From NCBI RefSeq assembly GCF_040274945.1, contig NZ_JBEMAR010000009.1:62001-126000 (forward strand): a stretch of 64,000 nt of DNA, written 5' to 3'. This document shows, one piece after another, positions 8,455 through 17,176 of this stretch. The translations under genes and the position numbers were made by a program. This DNA is from Carnobacterium_B sp040274945. Lineage in GTDB: Bacteria; Bacillota; Bacilli; Lactobacillales; Carnobacteriaceae. Below the pieces are notes generated by a model, which saw nothing but the letters and a program-made list of their open reading frames with translations, ran no database searches and was not told the origin of the DNA. Numbering within the stretch: the stretch's first letter is position 1; each line of letters opens with the position of its first letter.

Positions 8455-9426
8455 CTATTTTTTGTTTTTTCTGTCTAATAATACTGCGATGATGATGACG
8501 ATCCCTTTAACGACTTGTTGGTAAAAACTTGATATACCTAATAAATTCATTCCATTATTCAATGTTCCGATAATCAAAGCTCCAATTAAGGTCCCAACTA
8601 ATCTTCCGCGTCCACCAGATAAACTTGTTCCACCTAATACTACAGAAGCAATGGCATCCATTTCATAAGATGTACCAGCTGTCGGTTGTGCAGAGTCTAA
8701 CCTAGATGTGATGATGATACCAGCTAGTGAAGCCATCAAACCAGATAAAGCGTAGATACCTGTTTTGATGCGATCATTTTTGATACCCGCAATAAATGAT
8801 GCTTTTTCGTTCCCTCCTATCGCAAATGTTTTTCTACCAAAAGTCATTTTGTGTAACAGGATAAACAATAAGATAAAACTAATGATCATCAATACGACTG
8901 GGAATGGAATACCAAATAAATACCCGCGGCCAACAAATTTGAAAATAAAGCTGTCGCCAATACCCGTGATTGGATTCCCATCTGTATAAACCAGTGTCAA
9001 TCCACGATAAATCGTCATTGTTGCAAGGGTTGCGATAAATGGAGCCATATTTCCTTTAGTAATCAATAAGCCGTTAACAGCTCCGAATACCGTTCCTACT
9101 ACCAAACTTAAGATCATTGCCAATATTGGATCCATACCGGCTGCAATCGAGCCTGCCATTAAAGCACTGCTTAAAGCTAACGTTGACCCAACTGATAAAT
9201 CAATCCCACCTGTAATAATGACAAATGTCATCCCAAAAGCAATTAACGCATTCGTTGAAACTTGTCTTAATAGGTTCAATAGATTCGTTGGTGCAATAAA
9301 ACTTGGATTTACAATCGTTACTAATACCACTAATACGATTAATGCAAGGAATGGCCCAAGTTTTCCAATATAATTTTTTGGCGTTCCCGTTTTCTTTTCT
9401 TTCTTTTCTACATTTGCTTCTACCAT
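8455..9426 (-). CDS. rbsC: Ribose ABC transporter permease
   Basis: The 323-residue membrane protein is the permease of the RbsABC importer. It has eight or more hydrophobic segments and the conserved loop of the family, LDSAQPTAGTSYEMDAIASV followed by LGGTSLSGGRG, which contacts the ATPase. A GGAGGG site lies upstream of the ATG. It begins one base after the rbsA stop, so the two are probably translationally coupled, and rbsB follows after 14 bases. Confidence 0.96.
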   Translation of the reverse strand: MVEANVEKKEKKTGTPKNYIGKLGPFLALIVLVVLVTIVNPSFIAPTNLLNLLRQVSTNALIAFGMTFVIITGGIDLSVGSTLALSSALMAGSIAAGMDPILAMILSLVVGTVFGAVNGLLITKGNMAPFIATLATMTIYRGLTLVYTDGNPITGIGDSFIFKFVGRGYLFGIPFPVVLMIISFILLFILLHKMTFGRKTFAIGGNEKASFIAGIKNDRIKTGIYALSGLMASLAGIIITSRLDSAQPTAGTSYEMDAIASVVLGGTSLSGGRGRLVGTLIGALIIGTLNNGMNLLGISSFYQQVVKGIVIIIAVLLDRKNKK

Positions 9427-9427
9427 G

Positions 9428-10909
9428 TTAGTACCCTCCCGTAGCGAGTTTCATTATTTTTTCTTCTGTAGCTTCAGCTTTAGTTAATTCCCCTGCGACA
9501 TGACCTTCATGAATTACGATCACTCGGTCACTAACTCCAAGAATTTCTGGTAAGTCACTTGACACCATGATGATGGCTACACCTCTATCCGCTAATTCAT
9601 TCATCAGTTGATAAATTTCTCGTTTCGCTCCAACATCCACACCACGAGTCGGTTCATCTAAAATCAATACTTTTGAGCCAATACCGATCCATTTAGCTAA
9701 GACAACTTTTTGCTGGTTTCCACCAGACAAACTGGAAACGCTATCAAATTGATCCTCTGCTTTAACATGAAGACGTTCCATCAATAACTGGGCAAAATCG
9801 GTTTCTGCATGTGTATCAATCAGCCCTTTTTTACTAAATCCATCAATCGATGGTAAGCTGATATTGTCTCGAATCGAATAATCTAAGATCAATCCTTCTT
9901 CTTTTCGATTTTCTGTTAAAAAACCGATCCCTTTTTCAATCGCCATACTTGGATTTTTGATCGTAATTTTTTCTCCTTCAAGATAAACTTCGCCTTGATC
10001 CAATTCATCGATTCCAAACAAGCTGCGCATGATTTCGGTTCTTCCGGCACCCATCAAACCTGAGAATCCAACAATTTCGCCAGACTTTACGGTAAATGAA
10101 ATATTTTCAAAACGATTCTCTTGTGTTAATCCCTTTGTTTCAAATACAATATTTCCAATTTTAGAGTGTTTCTTTGGGTAATAGTCTTCCAAGTCACGTC
10201 CAACCATTTTGCGTACCACTTCATCATTTGTGGTTTCTTTGGTCAATGTTGTATCAATCGATACGCCATCTCGCATAACGGTAATGCGATCACTGATTTT
10301 AAAAATTTCTTCCATCCGATGTGAGATATAAATAATAGCTACTTTTTTTTGTTTCAACGTTGCGATAATTTTGAACAATACATCGATTTCTCTTTCTGTT
10401 AACGCTGCTGTTGGTTCATCCATAATAATGACTTGAGCATTTGTCATCAATGATTTGGCAATTTCAATCATTTGTTGTTGGCCTACTGAAAGTTGTTTGA
10501 CCTCTGCATCCAAATCAATGTGGACCCCTAGATCATTAAATGTAGCTTCCGCAAGACTACGCATGTCTTTTGTTTTGATCCAACCCATTTTGTTCTTAAG
10601 TTCTTTACCAATAAACAAGTTTTCCAGTACCGTCATTTCTGGCCAAGTATTCATTTCTTGGTGAATAAAACTTACCCCGTGTTCTTCTGCTTCTTTTGGA
10701 TTATCGAAATGCTTCTTTTCACCATTGATACTAATTTCGCCAGCATCTGATTTGTGCAATCCCGTTAAGATATTCATCAAAGTTGATTTCCCAGCTCCAT
10801 TTTCACCCATCAAGGCATGAACTTCACCAGCATGAATATCGAAGTCGACCCCTCTGAGGACAGAATTGCTGCCAAAACTTTTTCTAATGCCTGTCATTTT
10901 TACTTCCAT
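9428..10909 (-). CDS. rbsA: Ribose ABC transporter ATP-binding protein (double ATPase)
   Basis: The 493-residue protein holds two ABC domains in tandem, as in other monosaccharide importers. The first has Walker A GENGAGKST (about residues 35-43), signature LSVGQQQ and Walker B VIIMDEPTAAL; the second has the degenerate Walker A GLMGAGRT typical of RbsA, signature LSGGNQQK and LILDEPTRGVD. The ATG at 10909 is eight bases after AGGAGG; a GTG at 10918 overlaps the binding site and is unlikely. Confidence 0.96.
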   Translation of the reverse strand: MEVKMTGIRKSFGSNSVLRGVDFDIHAGEVHALMGENGAGKSTLMNILTGLHKSDAGEISINGEKKHFDNPKEAEEHGVSFIHQEMNTWPEMTVLENLFIGKELKNKMGWIKTKDMRSLAEATFNDLGVHIDLDAEVKQLSVGQQQMIEIAKSLMTNAQVIIMDEPTAALTEREIDVLFKIIATLKQKKVAIIYISHRMEEIFKISDRITVMRDGVSIDTTLTKETTNDEVVRKMVGRDLEDYYPKKHSKIGNIVFETKGLTQENRFENISFTVKSGEIVGFSGLMGAGRTEIMRSLFGIDELDQGEVYLEGEKITIKNPSMAIEKGIGFLTENRKEEGLILDYSIRDNISLPSIDGFSKKGLIDTHAETDFAQLLMERLHVKAEDQFDSVSSLSGGNQQKVVLAKWIGIGSKVLILDEPTRGVDVGAKREIYQLMNELADRGVAIIMVSSDLPEILGVSDRVIVIHEGHVAGELTKAEATEEKIMKLATGGY

Positions 10910-10921
10910 CTGACACACCTC

Positions 10922-11320
10922 CTAAAATAAAACACCTGATTGCAATATTATGTTGGAATAGGGTGTTGCTTCTCCTGTTCGTATAACCGCTTTTACATCT
11001 TTCAACTGTTCTTTAAATGCTTCATGACTCACGTAAGTTATTTGTTCATCATCTATTAATGTTGCTTTTATGTCCCTTAACTGTGTGGCATTTTGTTCTT
11101 TTATCTCTTCAGCTAATACCACTTTTTCAACTTTCATATCGCTTAAGACGACTTTTAAAACCGATAAAAAAGAAGGCTCAGCTAACGTTAAAGCTAAATC
11201 AATCTTTTTCACGCCATTTGGTACAGGTAACCCAGCATCACCAATCGCGATTTTATCTGTGTGCCCTAAATCGGATAAGACTTTTGCTATATCACTATTT
11301 AATATTCCATGTTTTTTCAT
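10922..11320 (-). CDS. rbsD: D-ribose pyranase
   Basis: RbsD interconverts the beta-pyranose and beta-furanose forms of ribose, supplying the furanose used by ribokinase. The 132-residue protein has the family pattern MKKHGILNSDIAKVLSDLGH with the active-site His, GDAGLPVP, and the C-terminal EATPYSNIIL. The ATG at 11320 fits an AGAGAG site; the upstream GTG would overlap it. Its first 26 bases overlap the 3' end of rbsK, pointing to translational coupling. Confidence 0.95.
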   Translation of the reverse strand: MKKHGILNSDIAKVLSDLGHTDKIAIGDAGLPVPNGVKKIDLALTLAEPSFLSVLKVVLSDMKVEKVVLAEEIKEQNATQLRDIKATLIDDEQITYVSHEAFKEQLKDVKAVIRTGEATPYSNIILQSGVLF

Positions 11321-12200
11321 AGTTTTCACTCTCTTTCATTTCTGCTAGCGTAGGCATTCCGCCTTGAGCGCCAAATTTTTGAATCGATAATGAAGCAGCT
11401 AAGTTCCCAAAACGAATACTGGAGTCCATATCTAAACCAGCCGTAAGGGCTACTGCAAATGCTCCGTTAAAGGTGTCTCCTGCGCCTGTTGTATCTATCG
11501 GGTCTACCGAGTAAGAAGAAACGTGCTTCTCACTTGTTCCATCATGATAGTAAACACCTTTAGAGCCCATCGTCACAATCAATTGATTTGGGTAGTGAGC
11601 TAAACCTTCAGACAGGGTCATCATCGGAAATAACAACTTGAACTCACTTTCGTTTGGTGTCAGATAAGTAGCCTTTTCTAAAATGCTTTGGCTGACAAAT
11701 CTAGCAGGAGCCGGATTGTAAATAACTTTAACGTTTTGAGCAAAACAAACCTCGATAATTTTTTCAACAACTTCTTGTGGCAATTCATTTTGTACAACCA
11801 CGATGTCACTTGATTGAATTAACGCAATTAATTTTTCAATTCTATTTGTATCAATCGCGTTATTCGCTCCTGGAACATAAACAATGCAATTGTCTCCATC
11901 CACAATTGTGATATGAGCTGATCCAGATGGCACTTGTGTAACGGGTTCCACATAGTCTACATGAATATTATTCCCTATCAGATTCTGAATCAATTCTTTT
12001 CCAAATAAATCATTACCAACAGTTCCAGCCATATAAACGTCTCCGCCTAGTCGAGCACTTGCTACAGCCTGATTGGCCCCTTTCCCACCAAATGTTGTAC
12101 TGAAATCATTGCCGGTAATGGTTTCACCGACTTCTGGTCTTATATCAGCTGTCACTACAAAATCTGTAGAGATACTGCCAATTACAGTAATTTTACTCAT
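11295..12200 (-). CDS. rbsK: Ribokinase
   Basis: The enzyme phosphorylates D-ribose to ribose-5-phosphate with ATP. The 301-residue protein is of the PfkB family, with signature 1 GGKGANQAVASARLGG, an NESE motif (TPNESEFKLL) that binds phosphate and metal, and signature 2 DTTGAGDTFNGAF including the catalytic Asp. The ATG at 12200 is favoured over one at 12206, which touches the AAGGA site. Its start overlaps the end of rbsR and its end overlaps rbsD, so it sits in a tightly packed operon. Confidence 0.95.
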   Translation of the reverse strand: MSKITVIGSISTDFVVTADIRPEVGETITGNDFSTTFGGKGANQAVASARLGGDVYMAGTVGNDLFGKELIQNLIGNNIHVDYVEPVTQVPSGSAHITIVDGDNCIVYVPGANNAIDTNRIEKLIALIQSSDIVVVQNELPQEVVEKIIEVCFAQNVKVIYNPAPARFVSQSILEKATYLTPNESEFKLLFPMMTLSEGLAHYPNQLIVTMGSKGVYYHDGTSEKHVSSYSVDPIDTTGAGDTFNGAFAVALTAGLDMDSSIRFGNLAASLSIQKFGAQGGMPTLAEMKESENYEKTWNIK

Positions 12201-13176
12201 GTTCATCCTTCTTTCTAACTGATTCTCTAATTTTTAACGTTACGGGCAATTGAATGCGGCTGTTTTCAACAAATCCTTTTTCAAGAATATCACACAACAG
12301 TTCTGCACCCTTATACCCAATTTCATAAGCCGGTTGAGCGATTGTCGTTAATCCTGGATAAACCATTCTACTAAACGGCATATCATCATAGCCAATAATC
12401 TGAAAATCTTCTGGAATACGACGACCTCTTTTAAGTGCTTCTTTCATGACTGCCATTGCATAAACATCATTTGAAGCAATCACGCTGTCCGCATTAGGAA
12501 ATTTTCCAAAAAACTGTTCTGCCGTTTCCTCTGCTTCTTCTAATTGAAAACTAGTCGTTTGAAATACTTGATAATCTAAGTGACTTTCTTGCAATACTTT
12601 TTTATTTCCAGCTAAACGAACAGCTGAACTGGGCACTTCCTTTGGACCCACCATAATGATGATTTCTTTTGGACTTCTGGCTACGATCGCTTCAGCAGCC
12701 ATCATTCCACCTGTGTAATCATCTGAATGAACAGCAAAATCATGGTCGCTTTTCACTCGGTCTAATAAAACAAATGGCATATGTTGAAAATCTTTCGTAT
12801 TGCCTTGAACCGCTGAGATGACTCCAGCAATGTTATTTTGCGAAAAAATTTTCAAATAATCTTTTTCTTTTTCAAGATCCTCTTCCACATTTCCCAGTAA
12901 CAAGCTATAGCCTCGTTGATTCACGCCGTCTTCTACTCCTTTAGCAATCAAAGGAAAAAAAGGATTTGCGATATCTGGCAACAGTAAGCCAATTAGTTTT
13001 GATTTTTTTTGATAGAGAGATCTTGCTACCTCATTAGGATAAAAATTTAATTCTTTAACGGCTGCCTCCACTTTTTTTCGAGCGTCTTCACTGACATAGC
13101 CACTATTGTTTAATGCTCTAGAAACAGTAGCTACCGATACACCTGCTAATTTTGCAACTTCTTTTATCGTTGTCAT
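12193..13176 (-). CDS. rbsR: LacI-family ribose operon repressor
   Basis: The 327-residue regulator has the LacI helix-turn-helix at residues 1-25 (TTIKEVAKLAGVSVATVSRAL), the hinge region, and a periplasmic-binding-protein-like effector domain. It is the first gene of the operon, overlaps rbsK by eight bases, and a GAGGG site precedes it. A LacI-type operator and a cre site lie in its promoter, so it probably represses its own operon until ribose enters. Confidence 0.92.
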   Translation of the reverse strand: MTTIKEVAKLAGVSVATVSRALNNSGYVSEDARKKVEAAVKELNFYPNEVARSLYQKKSKLIGLLLPDIANPFFPLIAKGVEDGVNQRGYSLLLGNVEEDLEKEKDYLKIFSQNNIAGVISAVQGNTKDFQHMPFVLLDRVKSDHDFAVHSDDYTGGMMAAEAIVARSPKEIIIMVGPKEVPSSAVRLAGNKKVLQESHLDYQVFQTTSFQLEEAEETAEQFFGKFPNADSVIASNDVYAMAVMKEALKRGRRIPEDFQIIGYDDMPFSRMVYPGLTTIAQPAYEIGYKGAELLCDILEKGFVENSRIQLPVTLKIRESVRKKDEHE

Positions 13177-13203
13177 GCTATCCCTCGCTCTTTTAAAAGT
13201 TTT

Positions 13204-13262
13204 TGTGGAACCGATTACACATGAATCTTACCATCTATTTAAAATATGTGCAAGCGTTTTCT
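13204..13262 (-). promoter_or_regulatory. rbs promoter with RbsR operator and cre site
   Basis: On the minus strand the -35 TTGCAC (13248-13253) and -10 TAAGAT (13225-13230) are 17 bp apart. The -35 overlaps a cre-like sequence, plus-strand TGCAAGCGTTTTCT at 13249-13262, suited to CcpA repression. Immediately downstream of the -10 is a LacI-type pseudo-palindrome with a central CG, plus-strand TGTGGAACCGATTACA at 13204-13219, placed to block initiation. Binding by RbsR and CcpA is inferred from position and consensus. Confidence 0.75.
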
Positions 13263-13417
13263 TTTGATTTTTCCAAATTATTTATTTAATTTACAACCTA
13301 ATGACTACTTACTTTACTATTTTAGACAAACCAACCCCTATTTTGCAATCATTTGTCCTATTTTTATGATTATTCGTCCATTTCCCTCAATCCTACCAAT
13401 AATATACATTGCTCTTC

Positions 13418-13448
13418 AAAAAAAATAAGCATTCAATTGAATGCCTAT
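13418..13448 (-). terminator. Terminator of the DHFR-like gene
   Basis: The perfect palindrome GCATTCAATTGAATGC at 13429-13444 is followed on the minus strand by TTATTTTTTTT. It lies shortly after the stop of the reductase gene. Nothing else is visible between 13263 and 13417. Confidence 0.8.
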
Positions 13449-13461
13449 AAGTAATACTCAC

Positions 13462-13983
13462 TTATCTGTTCACATACCTCAAAATAACGATTCCTTTATC
13501 CACCATGTATTCTTCCAGCTTTAACTCAATTGGTGGATACCCGCCATAAAACAACGGACGGCCTGTTCCTAGAATAACTGGGATCAGCCCAATAATGTAC
13601 TCATCAATACAATCAGCTTGTAAAAAGGTATTGATGAGTTTTCCGCCACCAAATAGCATAATATCTTTACCAGTCTTTCGTTGCTCTTCCTTGATGACCT
13701 CAATGATGTCTTCGCCACAAAACTTAATGTTATCATAATCAGTGATCGTCGAATGAGTAACTACATAAACGGTTTTCGCTTTAAATTCCAAATGCATATC
13801 TTGTTCATAACACCTTTTCCCCATCACAACAATATCAATATCTTCTAACAATGCTTCATAATTGTATGGATTGTCTGTATTTAACGTATTGTCTTCGTAC
13901 CCTTTGATCCATTCAAAGCTGCCATCTTCATTGGCGATAAATCCATCTAAACTCATGGCTAAGTTCATAACAATCCGTCTCAT
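13462..13983 (-). CDS. Dihydrofolate reductase family protein (RibD C-terminal-like)
   Basis: The 173-residue protein has the fold signature MNLAMSLDGFIA with a following GSFEW, VVMGKRCYE, and GGGKLINTFLQADCIDEY, typical of the broad DHFR/RibD-C family often annotated YwjB or YyaP. These use NADPH; the physiological substrate is generally unknown. The ATG at 13983 lies after AAAGGAG; the longer open frame upstream runs through a terminator hairpin. It follows the VOC-protein gene on the same strand, but the hairpin between them suggests partial uncoupling. Confidence 0.8.
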   Translation of the reverse strand: MRRIVMNLAMSLDGFIANEDGSFEWIKGYEDNTLNTDNPYNYEALLEDIDIVVMGKRCYEQDMHLEFKAKTVYVVTHSTITDYDNIKFCGEDIIEVIKEEQRKTGKDIMLFGGGKLINTFLQADCIDEYIIGLIPVILGTGRPLFYGGYPPIELKLEEYMVDKGIVILRYVNR

Positions 13984-14003
13984 CCTACCATCTCCTTTAA
14001 CAA

Positions 14004-14034
14004 AAACGCCAATCTTATAAAAAGTTTGGCGTTT
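14004..14034 (-). terminator. Terminator between VOC and DHFR-like genes
   Basis: A 9-bp stem AAACGCCAA / TTGGCGTTT followed by TTG on the minus strand lies six bases after the VOC-protein stop and just before the reductase ribosome binding site; it may be an attenuator. Confidence 0.65.
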
Positions 14035-14039
14035 CATTT

Positions 14040-14921
14040 TTACCCTTCATACGCTTTTTTTAATTCGGCAATGTTCATTTTTTTCATTGGAAGGAAAGCT
14101 TGTGTCACACGGTCCAATTGTACACGGTCTTTTGTATTCATCATGTCATTCATGATCGTTGGTGAAATTTGCCATGAGAATCCGAACTTATCTTTCAACC
14201 AGCCACATTGCTCAGCTTCAGGCACAAAAGAAAGTTTTTCCCAAAAGTAATCAATTTCTTCTTGTGTATCGCAGTTGACTAGAAAAGAAATGGCTTCAGA
14301 AAATTCAAATCCATGTGCAACGGCACTATCCATCGCTACAAAATTTTGTCCTTCCAGATTAAACGTTCCATACATCAATTTTCCACCTTGACCTTGTTCA
14401 TCATCCTCACTATAATAATTCAACCCGTCAAAGGCAGCATTAGTAAAGACTGACGTGTAAAATTCGATTGCCTCTTTTGCTTTACCATACTGTTCATCTG
14501 TAAATAACAGAGTTGGAGTGATTTTTTGTGAAATTAATTGATCGGGCAAATACATAATTTGCCAAGAGAGGCCGTACTTATCCTCTGTCCAGCCATATTT
14601 TTCACTAAATGGATAAGCATCAAGCGGCATCATTATGGAACCTCCCTTAGATAGTTGCTTCCATAAATGATCTACTTCCGCTAAAGTTTTACAAACGACT
14701 TGCAAAGAAACAGATGGATTCAACTTAAATATTGGACCAGCTGAAATGGACATAAAAGTTTGGTCAGCTAACGTGAACACAATGCTCTCTGCCGATCCAG
14801 AAGGAGTGTCATTAAGAGTTACCACACTATCAATAGAAGAATGATCAAATAAATTTGTGTAAAATTCTGCTGCTTCAAGAGCCTCTTTATCGTACCAAAG
14901 ATGCGTAACAATTTTTTTCAT
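14040..14921 (-). CDS. VOC (glyoxalase-fold) protein with two PhnB-like domains
   Basis: The 293-residue protein is an internal duplication: residues 1-130 and about 135-285 are each a PhnB-like VOC domain, with ALEAAEFYTNLF and AKEAIEFYTSVF, and with KYGWTEDKYGLSWQI and CGWLKDKFGFSWQI as matching segments. Single-domain relatives are annotated as 3-demethylubiquinone methyltransferase-like, a name that should not be taken as function. An AGGAGG site precedes the ATG. Metal-dependent activity is possible but unproven. Confidence 0.82.
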   Translation of the reverse strand: MKKIVTHLWYDKEALEAAEFYTNLFDHSSIDSVVTLNDTPSGSAESIVFTLADQTFMSISAGPIFKLNPSVSLQVVCKTLAEVDHLWKQLSKGGSIMMPLDAYPFSEKYGWTEDKYGLSWQIMYLPDQLISQKITPTLLFTDEQYGKAKEAIEFYTSVFTNAAFDGLNYYSEDDEQGQGGKLMYGTFNLEGQNFVAMDSAVAHGFEFSEAISFLVNCDTQEEIDYFWEKLSFVPEAEQCGWLKDKFGFSWQISPTIMNDMMNTKDRVQLDRVTQAFLPMKKMNIAELKKAYEG

Positions 14922-15057
14922 GAGTATACCTCCTCATCTCTTTCATTCAGTATACGCTTGAAAAAAATAATTGTAAAAGCATCTTGACTGTCATTTCCCA
15001 ATTTTTAAAGCATGCTACTTTTATTAATAATTTTAGCAAATTAAGATACTATTGGCC

Positions 15058-15297
15058 GACTTAAAGTAGAATCTCATTTGAGTAAGCACAATGAATCCTA
15101 GTTCGACTAACTCAAATCGATTTCTTCTTTGAGTTGATGCAACGAGCCTTAGTTCGATTAACTCAAATCCATTTCTCGTTTGAGTCGATGCAACGAGCCT
15201 TAATTCGATTAACTCAAATCCATTTCTCATTTGAGTTGATGCAACGAGCCTTAGTTCGACTAACTCAGAATCATTTGTCATTTGAGTAGATACAATT
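15058..15297. repeat. 51-bp tandem repeat tract, locus 2 (inverted relative to loci 1 and 3)
   Basis: About four and a half 51-bp units of the same family run in the opposite orientation, with AACTCAAATCCATTTCTC then TTTGAGT, GATGCAACGAGCCTTA and a TTCGATT end. Units are 85-95 percent alike by eye. The stretch 14922-15489 between the VOC gene and the comK-like gene holds this tract and AT-rich DNA with a likely comK promoter. Confidence 0.88.
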
Positions 15298-15489
15298 AAA
15301 CTTTATCATCTAAGTTTTGCAATTGTATTGCCTAAGAGGAAATACAGGCTAGATTAATGAAAAACAATTAAAAAACAGTGATAATTTAATTAGAATAATT
15401 GATTAGTTAATGTTTCTCTAAATGATAGCGTTTACAATTAAGTTATGTTACGCTTTTAACAAATTGACACATGAAATGGGGCCAGCAGG

Positions 15490-16422
15490 ATGAAAGAAGA
15501 TTTTGACTGTAATCAGCACAAAGAATATTATAATAATTTGAGAACGACTTATTATCAATTTAATAAAAGAATAGCGACAACTGACTATACGCCTCTTCAA
15601 AACGAAAAAAGTGACTCGCATTACTATTATGAAACGTCATTTACTCGGATACCGATCAAGCCTTTGTTGATTACAGACACGACTCTTTCCGCCTTGTTAG
15701 CTATGAGTTTTGAACATTCCCATATTTTATTGAATGAAAACACCTATTACATAAAAGATATTCGTGATGTCAAAGACACTTTATTTAATACCATTGTTTT
15801 CCAATTAGGAACACCACCTTTAAAAACAAAGGAACATTCTCGTACCATTATGAACCGTTACTTCAGTAAACGTCCGATAAATTACCAGACCGTTCAATCG
15901 ATTGGTAAAAGTTTAGGTTTTCATCACCGCTGTCCGTTTGTCTCAGGCTATCAAATATTTGTACCTGAGAAAGGCTCATCCAACGATTCTACCAGCTGGT
16001 ATGGGCTCCATCATGCGCTTGATGCTGTAGAAGATAAAAAAGGAAATAGTATACACGTTTATTTTCGAGACGGCCATGAGTTGAAGCTTTTAATTTCAGC
16101 TCGCAGCTTTAATGAACAAGTAGAACGATCCGCTAAACTTTCTTTTCTTCAGCAAAATGTCATTGATGAGATCGTTGGACTTTTACACTTTACCCACACA
16201 CCTCAATTTACGGATGAGCTAAATATTGTGCAAAGGCGTGTAAAAGCTTCTACTTTCCTATCCGTACTTTCTCCAATAGAATCACTTATCAATTATTTAA
16301 CCATCTATCGTGCAAATGAATCGCTTGAAACAATTCTCGGAGAAGGGAATCCGTATATTGATGAGATTAGAGAAGATTTTTCTCTAAGTTTAAAGTTTAA
16401 ACCAACCTATTTCCATGACTAA
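15490..16422 (+). CDS. comK: ComK-family competence transcription factor, long form
   Basis: ComK activates late competence (DNA uptake) genes by binding the minor groove. The 310-residue product aligns by eye with Bacillus ComK: CPFVSGYQIFVPEKG with PIMVDPSNQIFLFPTLS, SWYGLHHA with CGWISHVHV, and GHELKLLISARSFNEQVERS with GKTMELPISYNSFENQVYRT. At 310 residues it is much longer than Bacillus ComK (192), with an extra N-terminal region (about 1-45) and a C-terminal extension (about 235-310). The ribosome binding site is weak (AGCAGG close to the ATG), which may keep basal synthesis low. It converges on a sigma-factor gene. Confidence 0.78.
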   Translation: MKEDFDCNQHKEYYNNLRTTYYQFNKRIATTDYTPLQNEKSDSHYYYETSFTRIPIKPLLITDTTLSALLAMSFEHSHILLNENTYYIKDIRDVKDTLFNTIVFQLGTPPLKTKEHSRTIMNRYFSKRPINYQTVQSIGKSLGFHHRCPFVSGYQIFVPEKGSSNDSTSWYGLHHALDAVEDKKGNSIHVYFRDGHELKLLISARSFNEQVERSAKLSFLQQNVIDEIVGLLHFTHTPQFTDELNIVQRRVKASTFLSVLSPIESLINYLTIYRANESLETILGEGNPYIDEIREDFSLSLKFKPTYFHD

Positions 16423-16426
16423 AACG

Positions 16427-16464
16427 AACAGCTTATGCGAGTATTTTTGATTCGCATAAGCTGT
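16427..16464. terminator. Bidirectional terminator between comK and the sigma-factor gene
   Basis: A perfect 14-bp stem AACAGCTTATGCGA / TCGCATAAGCTGTT with T-rich flanks separates the two convergent genes. Confidence 0.9.
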
Positions 16465-16484
16465 TTTTATCATTCAACGTTCTG

Positions 16485-17030
16485 TTAGTCTTTCAAGATA
16501 AGTAAAAAATGCGCTAACTTTTCAGCTACTCTCTTTTTCCATTGATAGACTGTTTTCCGACTCACTCCTTGCTTTTTAGCAATTTCTGTAACCGATAAAC
16601 GAGTGACTACCGTGTCTACTAAATAGGCTTGTTCGTTTTTAGTGAGCAATGGCAGCATTTCTTTCAATAAATCCATCTCTTGATACGCTTGTTCGAATGG
16701 CAAATGAGTATCTGGCTGCTGCTTAACAAAATCTTCTGGCCAAGGCATTTCACTTTCCCATTTTCGCTGTTGTTTCCTTAACAAATCCAACATTTTCCAA
16801 CGAACCTTAGTGTATGCAAAACCAGTAAATTGATACAGATATTCGGCCTGCTCTAAATCTTTTGGAAACGTTTCGTACGCTTCTACCAATTTCAGCAAAC
16901 CTTGTTGCACAAAATCATCGTAGTCTGAATGATTGCGGTTCACACCTAATTTCTTCAATACCCCATAGACGATTCCTGAATGCTGATCAAAAAAACCTTT
17001 TTCATTTTCTTCACTTAGTCTTCTTATCAT
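16485..17030 (-). CDS. Sigma-70 family alternative sigma factor (SigH/ComX-like)
   Basis: The 181-residue protein is a small sigma factor: a region 2-like segment with DYDDFVQQGLLKLVEAYETF and FAYTKVRWKMLDLLRKQQRKW (core binding and -10 recognition), and a C-terminal region 4 helix-turn-helix, LSVTEIAKKQGVSRKTVYQW. Size and pattern resemble the competence sigma factors ComX of streptococci and SigH of staphylococci. Adjacency to comK supports a competence role (inference). An AAAGGA site lies 11 bases from the ATG, and a perfect 14-bp palindrome sits in the leader. Confidence 0.8.
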   Translation of the reverse strand: MIRRLSEENEKGFFDQHSGIVYGVLKKLGVNRNHSDYDDFVQQGLLKLVEAYETFPKDLEQAEYLYQFTGFAYTKVRWKMLDLLRKQQRKWESEMPWPEDFVKQQPDTHLPFEQAYQEMDLLKEMLPLLTKNEQAYLVDTVVTRLSVTEIAKKQGVSRKTVYQWKKRVAEKLAHFLLILKD

Positions 17031-17056
17031 CTAGTTCAAATCCTTTGTACTGGTGT

Positions 17057-17070
17057 TACAAGGCCTTGTA
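17057..17070. promoter_or_regulatory. Perfect palindrome upstream of the sigma-factor gene
   Basis: TACAAGGCCTTGTA is a perfect 14-bp palindrome 27 bases upstream of the sigma-factor start, next to a second GTACAA half site. It could be an operator or an mRNA hairpin limiting expression; no regulator is assigned. Confidence 0.45.
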
Positions 17071-17118
17071 CCCTTATAGAATAAGGCTTACTCATAAAAC
17101 CGACAAGAAACCAAACTA

Positions 17119-17164
17119 GACTAAAAAGCCTCCAAAATCTCTTATTAAAGAGACTTTGAAAGCC
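17119..17164 (-). terminator. Terminator of the surface-protein gene
   Basis: On the minus strand GGCTTTCAAAGTCTCTT pairs with AAGAGATTTTGGAGGC (a few mismatches) around TAAT and is followed by TTTTT. Confidence 0.75.
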
Positions 17165-17176
17165 ATCGTTACTTTT

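Noticed and set aside
15033..15281. An 82-codon open frame over repeat locus 2
   Set aside because: Same reason as locus 1: repetitive, no ribosome binding site, and other loci of the family are not in frame.
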